The translations under genes and the position numbers were made by a program. Shown piece after piece: positions 22,152 through 35,700 of a stretch of DNA of 64,000 bases. The number at the start of each line of letters is the position of its first letter. Position 1 is the stretch's first letter. The stretch comes from Saturnia japonica (Eukaryota; Arthropoda; Insecta; Lepidoptera; Saturniidae): positions 6,634,001-6,698,000 of the forward strand of contig CM065318.1 of the NCBI GenBank assembly GCA_033032175.1. Reading direction: 5' to 3'. Below the pieces are notes generated by a model. The model made no database searches. It was not told the origin of the DNA and saw only the letters and a list, made by a program, of their open reading frames with translations.

Positions 22152-25100
22152 CTGGCGGTTGCGTCGGGGCCGTTGACGACGCTATCGTTAAGTTTGTCAA
22201 AGTATTGTTGGGTATAATGGGAGCAGACGCAATGGGTGCCATTGTACTTACAGGTTTCTGGAATAACAAAAGGTATTTAAAGCGTGTGTGAAAAAATTGA
22301 AAGCTGCGCGCGTATCATGTGACGAAAGTTAACCAATACTGATAATAATGTGAATCCTTTTCACTATTTTTTTTATTTATGTACAAATAAAAGATAGTAA
22401 AATTAATTTACATTATTATCATTGATGCCTAACTTCATCATGTTGTAGACACGCTGGATACAATTTTTGGAGTGTTATTTCCTATGTCAAAGAAGTACAT
22501 GCAGTATAGGTCTGTTAACTAAAGCTGGCACGTTAAATACATATACATTATAAACGTTGTGCTTAAGTAGTATCTGTGAATAACCGCGAGGTGTGACAAC
22601 GCACTGCATTCGCATCATGAAAAGTTTGTCCGTCACTCTCGCGCGTGTTCAAGCATATGAGTATGAAGGAGTCGGTTATTGTTTTGCTTTCACTACTGCT
22701 CATAAATATAGTGCTATTTTTTGCATTTGTCAATATTTGAATGGGGTAGAAGATTTAATTTACGATTCTAATTCGAATAAATCTAAATAAATAAAGTTAG
22801 GCCAGGTCAGCAGCTAGATATGTAATAAAACATATTATTATGTATATTACAAGTAAAAAATTTTTTTTTAACTTTTAATACCCACCCAACCTTGCATTTA
22901 TTTTTACACATGCTGTATAGCGAAATTGCATTAGTGTTAGTACTGTGAACGTGCCAGCTTTAGTTAATATACCTACCTATACTTAAGTGCACACTTTTTT
23001 ATAGTATCACGGTAAAGTAACTGGACTATTTATATATATATCACATTTATATATATATATTTTTATATCACTTCTTGTTTTGATACAAATTATTATTATG
23101 CAGATCAATGATATTAAAAGTAAAAAGGAGTAGATACGTAAATTAACTACATTATATTTTCACAAGGCAAATGGCACGATACTGCACACATACATATCAT
23201 TTGTTTACATGAGGAAGTAGGAAAGCATGTTTTTTTATATCGGCAGCGAAAATGAGACAAGTATACCTTTGTTTCGAGCCGTGTAGTCTGAGTTTACAGA
23301 CTAACATAGTTTTAACGTGGCACTTATGGAGCAAATATAATTTATCTACGCCTTTTTACAAATAATATCAATGATCCAAATGCTCTTTTTCTATCTTGGT
23401 GAGACAGTAAAGAATATAACGGTAAATATTTATAGTATAATTATTATACTTTAAAGCTACGGTGAGCGTTGAGCCATGTGCAAACACCTAGGTTGTTCCG
23501 AAAATTGTTAGCCACATAATAAATACAATCTCTTTTTTCTTGAAACAATTTTGAATTGAAAGGTAATTTAAATACAAATCTCTTTCGTGAAAATCTTTGG
23601 CCATAAAAATGTAGTTATTTTTTTCACATTTTTTTAAAGATTTTATGTCACTCTTCTTTTATTTGCAACAATGGACGTCTTTTCGGCCTATGATTTTTTA
23701 TGATTATAAACGAGGGTTAACCTTCAAGGAATCTCATGAAAAATTACAACTTGCATTTGAGGAGTCTGCTCCTGCGTTAGCAACAGTTACTTATTGGTTT
23801 CGTGAATTTAAACGTGGTCGAGAGAACTTTAACGATGACCCCAGATCCGGCCGACCTACAATTGCATTAACTCATTAAAATGTCATCATGGTAGGGTGGC
23901 TATTGTAGGAGAGAAGACACATTACACATCGAGAGATTCAGGCTGAACTGAAGATGGATCACAAGCAGTTTCCACCATCCTGCATAAACAACTTAAAGTT
24001 AGGAAGCTTGCTTCGCGATGAATACCTCATTCTCTCACCGAAGACAAAAAATCCCGTCGTGTTGATAGGTGCTAATTTATGCTAGAAAAGTTTGAAGGAG
24101 GAACTTTGCAAAACGTATCATACATCCTTACAACTGACGAAACTTGGCTCTACAGCTACGATTCTCTCACGAAGCAATAATTCATGCAATAGGTGTATGA
24201 AGAAGACGAGTTACCCACAAAAGTTGTTCGCAGTAGGAGCGTTAATAAAAAGAAACGTTAGCGGTTTTTTTTTGCGACGCAGTGGACCAGTAGCAGTTAT
24301 TTCGCTAGAAGATCGTAGAACAATAACTTATGAATGGCTTAAGCTTTCGGGGAGTTGATTAGCGAGCGACCTAGCAGCTGTGTTCGTGGCATTTTTTTCA
24401 CCAAGATAACGCACCCACTCACACTGCTGTTGCTGCTAGACTACTTGAATACTTCAGGAGTACAAATGTTACTCCATCCTCCGTACAGCCCAGATTTTAT
24501 ATCCATGCGATTTTTTTTATTTCCCACGTAAAAAAAAATTCTTCGTGAGCGAAAATTTAACACTGCAGAAGAGGTCGTCGAAGAAATTCATACATCCATC
24601 CGCAACATACATTTTTTAAATCTTTCGAAAGCTGGTTCACCCGAATGCATAAGTACATTGTGGTTGGAGGAAAAAAAATTCCCGCACGATACAAGTGAGA
24701 CTCTACGTGCAGCACTTAGCTACCCACATGCAAACATTACATACATATGTACATACGTGCACACCTCACAGGTACATAGGTTCTGTAAGGAACCTTTTTC
24801 TTCTTTTTTTACGCTAGTTAGTGTAGAAAAACTTTTCAGATCACTAAATACACATACGTATCGTTCCTTCCTTCCTCCCTGGAGGAGGGGAACATGCATA
24901 TGAATATACATATGTTAGTTAGCTCGAATTTGCGGATAGGGAATTAGTCAGATCGCGACTTATTTGCAATCGCGACAACCGCCCAAGCCGAGGTCCGGCT
25001 ACTTTGGCATCCTTGTGTGCGAGTTGTCCAAAACTTTCTCGGCTGAGTGCCCTAAGCGCTCGCCCCCAACTCCGGTGAAGCTGTTAAAGCCGTCAAAGAC

Positions 25101-28100
25101 TCCAGAGCCCCTAAGGCTAACAGTAGAAAAAAAGGGGAAATTTTTTGAAAAGCTACTAATAAACTTTATTCATATTCTATTTTTCATTTCAATAACAATT
25201 TTTGGAACAGCCCATGTGCATATCACATACACATCACTTTTGCTGGGTGTTAAGACAGGACAATTTTGATACACCTTATACACCAAGTGCAACACCCGGC
25301 ATAGTGTTACGATAAAGTGAGTCGCGTTCCAGGATCATCTGGTGTATATCTTATAATCAAGCAAAGTGGTAGCGATCTGTACCTTATTGGGTCGTGACCA
25401 CCATGCACATGATGATAGACTCGTCACATTAACTCTTTTGCCAGCTGCCGAGAGGCTTGCAAGCTTGTATGACAACGACGACCGACGATGGCTTGCTGGT
25501 CTTTGGGTTGTCACCGTCGTTTAAGAATTATACTTTGCTTATCATCAGGCACAATGACGTCATTACCGTGCTACTATAAAAAAAAACAATTGGCCGATAT
25601 GGCAACAAATTTTAGCTCTTTCCTGTTGCTAAATCCAATGGTAACCTCGACACGTTAAGGTTAAATACCTTCAGGTCAAAGGAAAAACCAATAAAAATTA
25701 ACGTAATTTGCATGCAAGATCAATGCAGACCTTAACAGGTTCATTAGTTACTTACATTCATTTCCTGTATCCTTTTCTGCAAGGTGTCTACTTTGGAAAC
25801 TAGCGTCGAGTTTAGTGATGCGATTTCGTTTTTAATGTCATCGTCTCTTTTGACGTTGGCGGTGACGTTAACTATAGTCTCGTTCGTTCTCGCTTCTAAC
25901 TGGTGGAGTAATGTTCGCATTTCGTCGACTCCTGTCATGGCTGTTACGGCTTGTTTCTTGGCGGAGTTTACAGCTCCGTCAAACCCGTTGATCTGAAATA
26001 TCATATACAAAACTTATAAGCCCGCTAAGGCCAACCTACCATTATCATTATTAGCAGTTACTTTGCTCATTCAGTTTGACGTGAAAATTAATGTTATGTA
26101 CAGAACAAGCATTATAATGAATGATTAAGACATTATCTGTATCATATTTCAAAAAAAGCTTGGCGGCCGAATGGTTCGGATGGGCGGAATATAAATTCGA
26201 TGTTCGCAGGTTCAAAACCCGGCATGTGCCAATTAATTCTTCAGAATTTGCGTACGTTCGCAAATTTCAATTGGTAACACTATCAGCAGACGGTGCAGGA
26301 AAACGTGAAGAAACCTGAACGTTTGAGAAATGTTCTTGTAGTACCATTGTATGTGCCAAAACCATAGAATTCTTGATTTTTCGACATTTTAAGTCGCCTC
26401 ATTGTCCAGCAGTAAGAAAGTTAATGTCTGTAATTATTATTATATAAAAATAAACAAACCTGTGATCCAATGTCGGCTACCGTCCTCTGCAGCTCGGCGA
26501 GTCGTCGCGGCGTGTCTGCCAATTTTGGCGCCGCGGACAATTGATTTGAAACTTCCGTGAGGTCTTTGCTCGCCTGATCCACTCGCTTCACCAGCTCCAT
26601 GTGATCTTGTTCGAGTTTTGCTAACTTAAGGCTCATTTCGCTGGTATTCGTTGCAAGCTCTTTCATTTTCGTATGGCATAGCTGTAAGGTATCACCGACG
26701 CTCTCGCTGCTCGTTGACACTGTACGTGTTACAACTTGTTTAAAAAAAATATATATCTCGAGAAAGCTATTGAAATGTTTTATTTTATTTTGAAAATGTC
26801 TTCTAAATAACAGGGTATTTAAAAATGGTACAAATATGAATAGTAATTGATGAGTTTGGTTCAAGAGACAGTTCATGATAATCTTAACGTTATAAATATT
26901 ATTTTATAATACGTAATTTTCAATTAATTATCTGGTACAAATTAATGTTATAATATACAAATTAATGTTATAATAAACAACTGTAGAAATAAAAAAAAAT
27001 TACTTTTAAAAGTTTTATCTTCGAATACTGAGACCTGAAGCTGATTTTTACTTGGTCAAATTATCTTAAAGCTGACCAATTGTAATATTTTAATTCCAAT
27101 TTCACTGATTACAATACCTAATAAAAATGTTGTTTTTTTTTTCTAAATTCATATTATATGTAATTTAAACTCGTTAAATCTAGCGCTGTCATGGTTGCCA
27201 CATAGAACAAGGCACCAGCTGAATCTGCCCCTTTGTCAAGATGGGCAAGCTTACTTATATCATTATAATTATTAAGAAAACTATACTTAGTGCGTTTTTT
27301 ATTCCCACAGAGTAAAATAACATTTCATGTGTTGCTAGTTTATTGTGTTTTTAAAATAGTGATATCAGCAATCTGTACTAATTGTAAAACCGTATGAGAT
27401 TATTAATCTTAGCCGTACTGTGAAGAAGCTATGGAATCGTCTCGGACTTTCTGACGATTTCAAAATGAAACCGTGAAAAGAAATGAATTAGGTAATGCGA
27501 AAACCAAAAACTTTAAATACCATTACTTAATTAATTTTTTAAACTGGTTTTGGGGGTTAGAAAACACATTTTATTATTCATAAGTATAATAAGGAACACC
27601 TATTTGATTACAGGAAGCAATAAAAGTGATATATTAATTTTTGCCGGCTATGAGCATACAACTGGTATACATTTTATTACATTTAGACCGGTATATTTTA
27701 TTGTGTATTAATCGTATCGGATACAGATATCCCGTTTTAAGATACATCTTAGATAGTAAAAAATATGTGCAAAGCTCGACCCAAAGAGCTTTTGACGGAT
27801 GTGGCGCGCCGGCGCGGCGGTTATCAAGCGGTAGCGTGTTACCGGTATGAATTCCTGTCCGACATATTTATATCCGTAGTTAACCATCCTCATACCCTTG
27901 GTTGGGATTAGTCGTTTCTACCGTAGATTTATTATTTACTAGGAGTAAAACTATTTGAGTACGTCTTTTCTCAGATCATATAATCATATCGTTAATTAAC
28001 ATAGATGATATTTTGGTCAACACTTAGATGGGACAACGAATTAAAATCCATAGCCTACCTCAAGTTGACAATTTTATTGTCAAAGGCTCGTACACTTTAT

Positions 28101-29712
28101 TGACTTTTTCAAGCCGAAACCTTGTTATGGTTTGTTAAACACTGCAAATTTTGTTGACTAAATTTTTAAATTCACCAAGGCTCACCAACAGTATAAATAG
28201 AACCTTCTAGATCTAGAAGATAAATAACTGTATACAGTTTAGATAAGAATTTTGACATATCATTAACGACATTAACACTGATGGTAGATATATCAAAGCA
28301 AATCGCATGGGTTGATAGTTGACGATTTCATACATTTTCATTTCACAATCTTGCATCTCCACTTTACGAATGATTTGACCTGTTTATATAAACCTTACTT
28401 ACCTATCTAATCGGAGCTTTCTTAAATTTGTAACCTGAATTACATGGACATATTTACATACTACATACTATATTTACCTTCAGTTTATAATCTAGATAAA
28501 CTGTTAAACTACTTTTTTAAGCACAGCCTTTCTCTAACAAATATAATTTGCCTCTATGTAAACAAAGTTCAGAAATGTATATTTTTTTCAGTAACTTAAT
28601 TATGGTAACCGAACATTAAAACAATGGAATCGGTAACGTAACATAATTTAAGCAAAACTGATAATGACACGTGAGGTCGAGTATGAATGTCAAAAGTTAG
28701 CCTTAGCACTGTTGACTCGTTTCAGCTAGCGCGGCGCGGCGCGGCGATTTTATTCAACATACAACGATTAGATAACAATCACACAAAATGATGCAAGCTA
28801 TAGTTTGATATGACAAATTATTTATTTATGGCAGACTAACAGCTTTTAATTAACAAAATTAATCAATTATAATTAGAGACGGCCCCGGTTACAATCCTTT
28901 ACTGAAAGATTACAAAAAATATACCCTTTATATCTGGATGTATGAGGTAAAGCCCTGGTTGAGTACATAAAACCCATATTACTTCTTAGAGCTTCAGGCT
29001 GTCTGATAATGAGAACCCGATCAGAAGTCGTTAGTTAATTTTTGCATTAGTGAAAAATAGAATACTCATTTCATCGTCATTTGTTCACGTCTCCAGGTTA
29101 CAACTTGCGAGAAACAAACGATCTCATGCTTAGTCAATGAGAAACGTAAATCTTTATTTACGTAGGTTTAAGAGTTTGTTGTTGGAACGTTGAATGTATG
29201 TTAAAACTGGATGTCAGATATGGCTTGGTACAAGATAAATGCGGCGCATATACACCTACGCATTGCCCAAACCAATACAACTAAACAATAATGAGTTCAG
29301 TTTGTTTTTAGAAAGTAACTATTACTCGGAGGTCAATAAAACAAATATATGTAAGTTCAAATTTCTGTAAATTATTATCTATATTATTACTATTAATGTA
29401 ATAAAGCAAACCTCTATCCATTTCTATACGAAGAGATACGATTTGTCGTCGGACATCGACGAACAACCAGAGAACTGTCGCTGCCGAAACGACACAAACA
29501 CACAAGGCCAGGCCGGCTGCGAGGCGAACGAAGGGCCTGGAGCGACGGCGTCTGGTGGTGCGCCTGGCCCATGGCTCGCCTTCATCACTAGAGGCAGACA
29601 AGAGCCTGCCGCTCCGCGAACCACCGCCGCCGACAAGTGCATCCAGTTCCCTCCTCTTCCTCATCTTCTTCCCGACTCGCAGCGGGACCGCAGCGTGCAC
29701 CGCACTCTCCAT
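22152..29712 (-). CDS. EFCAB14: EFCAB14-like protein, proximal-start isoform
   Basis: The first exon 29712-29412 starts at an ATG and ends in phase 1 (AGAG|GTTTGC). It then uses the same exons as the distal form: 26734 (or 26719)-26460, 25992-25756, 22257-22152. Residues 17-28, MRKRRELDALVG, closely resemble the start of vertebrate EFCAB14 (MKKRKELNALIG, from memory). A Ser/Asp stretch and an Arg-rich stretch (ARRTTRRRRSRPF) precede a transmembrane helix at about 64-85, then a coiled coil of some 170 residues with N-glycosylation sites and a Thr/Pro-rich linker. Vertebrate EFCAB14 ends in EF-hands; here the 3' end is unresolved. Two acceptors 15 nt apart at 26734/26719 are both in frame. Function unknown. 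Confidence 0.75.
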
Positions 29713-32700
29713 ATCTCACAGTAACGCTACCGTAAATACATCCGCACTAAACCAGTCACTTTCACTTTATCTGAACAACACTGACGTGCACACACCGACG
29801 CTTCAGACAATCGAATGAGCTTCGTCGATAATATTATACGACAACAATTACTGTTTGTATCTATTTCTTCTGCAAGCCATTAAGAAAGGGTTACGGCATT
29901 ATTGGTGTTATCTTTAACGCGCAAAATACGTTAACTTCTGTCTGAATGCCTTCTACTACATTAAACGTCACGTTAATAACCCTGTCTCGGAAGTTGACAT
30001 GCGAAGTTTGAGTTATGATTAAATTATTTAAAACTATGATGTCATAAATATAAAAATGTGATTCATATACTAGTATGATTTAAACACAATTGAATAATGG
30101 ACTATTTATTCAAATAATTAATTAAATTAACTGCTTTTATAATTATGCAAACAATTATTGGTATAAATTCGATTGTATTCTGACCATGTATCTTGTGGAG
30201 AGCGTATCACAAAGTGACTATATAAATTCTTACTCTGAATATAAACGATTAAGGTAAAGCACTCCTTGCGAATATACTAAGGCTATATAAAGACAATATT
30301 AGTAATAGACGCCTCGTAGAAACGAGAGTTGTTTCGTATGAGGTCGATTACATGTTGACATTGAAATCCCACAATATATTTGTTAGGCAACCTTGATCTT
30401 GTCATATTAATGAAAAAATATGTGATTTTTTCTATTATAAGTAAGTTTCATTGACTACAACTAAGTTTAATGTTTTTGATGGGGTGCATGAAATAGCCTC
30501 GGCGAGTAAAGATACTAGAGACTAGCTCCTATACATCTGGCGCACTCTGGGCAGTAATTCCTGATTCGAACTTTACTGACTGTCCAATCTTTTCACCATG
30601 GCTCGAGCTAATTTTATTTGGCTTGTCCCGACAAGAGATAAAAAGAAAGTGTTTGAAAATAAAATTGAAATTTTGAAAGGAAATTCCGTCAAGTCTTTTA
30701 TAAAAACCGGGTATGATCAATCATTCCTAACTTTAACTCTGTCGTTACAAAAATTTTGTTACCAATTGTCATTCACCCATAGAAGAAAATGTTGAATTCA
30801 GACACTAATCAGAATGTAGATAGAGGAGTTTTTAGCGGGATCTTAGTTTGTCGTATTGTGATTTTTATTTTTTAAACCTCCATGCAAACAGATGGGTTTT
30901 ATAAGGGGTCTGTTTGTGACATCAAACCTCTCAAACGGCTGAACCGATTTTAATCTCAAAATTGACTCGATCGAGAGTATTCTAAGCTATAATTAAAGAA
31001 AATCTATTCAACAGTTTGAAGATTATCAGCTCTTTTCTAGTTGATAAATGGATATAAGCATCTGCCACAGATTTAATAGAGACGAAGTTGGTATTCTGTT
31101 ATTTCAATGGTATTAGAAGAACATAGTAACCTTGGCCGATCCTTCAGTATCATCTGCAATCTGCACGATACTTAACCCACCAAATTCCAGTACAGATATC
31201 GTGTTTGGGCTCATTGGAATGGTGTGAATCACAGAGATCTAGTCTCAATGAATTGGTTACATGTATCGGGGTTTATATTAATGTTTATTTATAAACTTGC
31301 GTTATTTGACCCTATTTTATGTAATTTTGGTAGCAGTTTTTGTAATATAGCTTAGTTATCGTGCACAAGTGACGTGGATTGGAAATAATAACTCTCATTT
31401 TGTAGACCACTGAAATTATCACGAAGACACTTTGTCAAGCGAAATATTTACTGACCTGGTAATAGTAAAACTTGAAGAATGAGAAAACGATAAAGAAAAA
31501 TACTTGAAGAGAAATTTTTATTTTTCTTAAATATTTTTAACAAAATTAACAGAAAATGAAATAGCATAATGGAGAAATGAAACCTACACAAAATCCTTGA
31601 GAGTAAATAAATAGCCATTTTACTCCATACAGATTATGTTTATAGGTACATGTACTATTAGAGTTGAAGCAAGGTCGATAAGGACGAAGATAGGTTAATT
31701 ATATTTGCATATTACTTTTGTGTACATTTATAATTTTAAGTAAACTATTAATTTTTTTTACAAATAATGCAGATTTTAAATGAAATCGTGTTCATCTTAC
31801 ATTAATATTAAGATTGTTTATTTGAACTTAGAACGCGCTAATCTCTGGAATGACCAGTCAGATTTGAAAAATTCTTTTTGCTTTATAATATAGGAAGGTT
31901 ATAACTTCACTATATAACTTAGAAAAGTCGTAACCAGGAACGTCAAGTAGTCTGGCAAGTACTGGAAGTGAGGATAGGCTACACTACTAGTGCGTAGGCG
32001 CGGCGCAGCGAGGTGAACAGTCGGTCGAATAAATTGAAGACGGGTGAAACAGTGGAGTGGAGTGAAGCAGTTATTATTATTATTGTTATATGTATGATAT
32101 AAACAAAGACAAAACTGAATAATCGTGTTTTCCTACTTGGCATTTGCTATAAGCTTAGCGGTCTGCATATTGTCACTGAAAGTGTATAGATTGACTCTGC
32201 GGTTGCAAACAAGATACTCATGTTTATATTACAATAGCTAATGTAAATTACGTATAATATACAACAATAAACAACACACTTATGACATGATGTTCAATTC
32301 TAAAAAAACAGTTCCTTTTAAATATACTGCAAATATCAACTTTACCACCCATTATCGTATTAAACACAGTGTGATATGATAACACGATAACGTAGATAAG
32401 CTGTCGAAAGGAGACGCGGTTTATATATCGACCAACGTTGTGGCAAGCGGTGAATGGCTTTGACGCATGCGTGGTACAACTGAGACACCGAGTAAACTCT
32501 CATCAAGAGCAATTTCTGATAAATAATATCAACCATTTCATCTATACAGACGGGTGTTGCACTCAATAAACAACATAAATCAATCCGGTTTTGATTTTAC
32601 TTCTTATTTTAACATGTTGTAAAGGAATGTTGATTAGTAAATTCCTAACAATAGCTATTTTCTTGGGCCTAAATTTCAGTTATTAATTATTTTTCATATG

Positions 32701-35700
32701 AATTATTTTGATAGTACTTGGCAAATTACAAATAAATATTCATACTTCTTCTATGACTTGATATTTATACTTATTGTTCAACGTCCGTTTGCCCACATTG
32801 TCGACTTTGTTATATTTCTGTTTGAAATTGTATGCATGAATTTTTATTACTACCGTACAGCGTAACTTCCATTTTCCGTAGATCAGAGAGTAAAATTTGT
32901 GTCACCATATCGCAAATATTGAACCCAGAATCATGATTATTTGAAACATACTGCTTCTTTTTTAAATTACTTCAAAAAGCCGCTATGTTTTAACCTCTGT
33001 GGTGTAAACTCATTATTGTAACAAACACTATAAAAAAAGTAGCCTTACTGAATTGTAAACAAATTAGTACAAGACAGACAGACAGAATGACGCATTGCCG
33101 TAATCGTGAAATTATTAATTATCTCTTTATAAAACCAACACAAACACTTTTCAGACACGTTAAAAACATCACCGTGTAAAATAATATTTTTCCATGGTCC
33201 AAAAGAGCATTGTTTAGGACACAAGGGACACCGAGAAGTTTGTAACACGAACTGGTAATATCGTCACAGTTGCTGTGACGCATGCGTGCTACGAAGTGTG
33301 CGAACACCGCGTGATATAGTGATACTGGATGAGATATTAATTATGCTAAAAATACATTTGATACATTTCTACACCCTAATAATCGATGGAGAATTTCTTT
33401 AGTAATTAGTTTATAGATATTGGCAAAATTGTATAGCAGTATTGCATTGTATTGTGATAGACTATCACAAGCCGTTCAATTTCTTTATAACAGAAACGTC
33501 CAAAAATCTGAACTGACCTGTTTGAAAGGAAGTGACCAATCTAAAATCTTATCTATATGATAGAGATATAGCGCATTTTATCTTAATCTGTTTATTGAAT
33601 ACATGAATGAATATAAAAAAGGTGTTAGAACGTACTCACGAGAGGTTTTTATTAAGACAGTATTGTAACTTTATTAATTTAAGTTTCTTAGCAGAATAAT
33701 GCATTGCATTTTTCCCCATTCATGAACTTAATACGTTTCTCATGAAAAAGAAAGTACAAAGGTGTTCTATCTAAAACTAATATAAAACCAGCCAAGTGCG
33801 CGTCGGGCCACGCATAGTGTAGGGTTCCGTAATTGAACACTCCAATGCGTTATTCGAACGTAAACATTTAATTTAGGAATTTTTATTATTATTAGGTATT
33901 AAGGATGTTATGACTTTATTTTTTTTATAAATTTACATTGTACAACTTATACTTACTACCTGTTTACAACTAACAACATTATTTATGTAATTTTAAAAGA
34001 AATATGTATGATATGTAAGAAAAAGTTCTATACGAGTATGTGTGGTAAAATACAATAACCAAAAGTGTATTAACTGTGTTCTTGTTTACGTTATAAGGAG
34101 TAAAATATTGTTAGATAGTCCTAATTTTTCTTATAAGATGATTGCAAATACAAAATATTACCAGCGACAATTATAGCAAATGTTTTGGTTTGATAAGGCT
34201 CTAGAAATATGGTCTAATTCTGGCCTAAATTTAACCATCCATAAATAATCAGTGGTATTTTGTCAAATCATAAATAAATTTATTTAATATTTTAATAAAT
34301 AGCTTTAGAGATGCGACAGCTACAAACATAATAATGACGAAAGGCCAAGTTTTCATGACCATATGTATCGGTAACAGCAGACATCCTCTGTTAATATTAA
34401 CAGGAACACCATTCGGTGTAACAAGGTACGTGCTTAAAATGAGTAGAAAACGGCCGTTTGAATAAATACTGATGTGTATATAATAATACTCGTTTTAAAT
34501 GAGCAGACAATTGCGCCCGCGCCAATTTCACTCACTAGTTGCTAAAATTTTACTTCCAACAACAAAAATATAAAGTATAAAAATTATTTTTATTACAAAT
34601 ACATCATTAATAATTTTTACTTATAGTATATATGATGATTTTGATGATAGAAGAAAATTGAAACATTTCTTTGGTTAACATACAGAATATAACATTTAAA
34701 TGGGTCAGTGAGGGGAACTCTGAAACTATAAGAGATAGAAAAGTATGTTCTAAAGAACCATGACATCGATTTTATTCATTCATTTTATTTTATGACATAA
34801 AGATTTTAAACTTATACACGAGTCGGGACTCGCACCTAATCATTTTTAGAAAAAAAGTATGTCATTTTATTACGATAATTGATAGTGTAGGTTGGAAGGA
34901 ATAAACGTTGCTAAGAAACCCTGTATCTAAAATGAAAAGAATGCTAAATTTAATTATTTTGTTTTGAAATATTCACAATAACAACCATTATTACAATAAT
35001 CAACACTTTTAGGTAACGATCTTGTTACTGCGTTTTGTATTTTCAAGTAGTGGATACTTTTTGCTTTAAAATTTTCTCTGTGGTTGATATTACACCTTCA
35101 ACAGTGTTCATTAATTTTATACACAGGGTTTCCTGGCAACATTTTCTTATACCCTACCCTACCCATTAACGTAATAAAATTACGTACTTTTTTTTCTAAA
35201 AATGATTAGGTTCTATTCTCGACTCGTGTTTAAGTTTTTTTGAAAATCTATGAATTCAGTTCTTCTTATCTTTAAAATATATTTCTCTATCTCATATAGT
35301 TTCAGTGTTCCCCTCAATGAGCAATTTAAATGTTACAGCCTGCGTAAAGAAAAATTTAAAAATTCTAACGCACCTTACCGCGTTGTTTATTTCTCTTTTA
35401 TCTATTTTTTATTAATTTTAATTAGAATATAAGCCTTTGTATTTTATCAATTCATTATAATTTCCAAATGTTATCGTTTTGCATGCGAAACGCGATGCAA
35501 GATGGCAGTTTGACAATTATTACCTTCTTACTTAAAACGCATAGTAAGTTCTTATTATGTGACATATATTAAATTAACTGCTATTTTTTAATCTTAGTAA
35601 TAGTGCGAATAGTGTTCAAGGGAAAAAAAAATATATATACCCGAAAAATGTAAACATTTTGGATAAACCTGTAATTCTCTTTTTCTACATGATTGGAACA

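Noticed and set aside
29443..29818. Plus-strand ORFs of 87-93 codons
   Set aside because: They are the opposite strand of the GC-rich proximal first exon of the EFCAB14-like gene.
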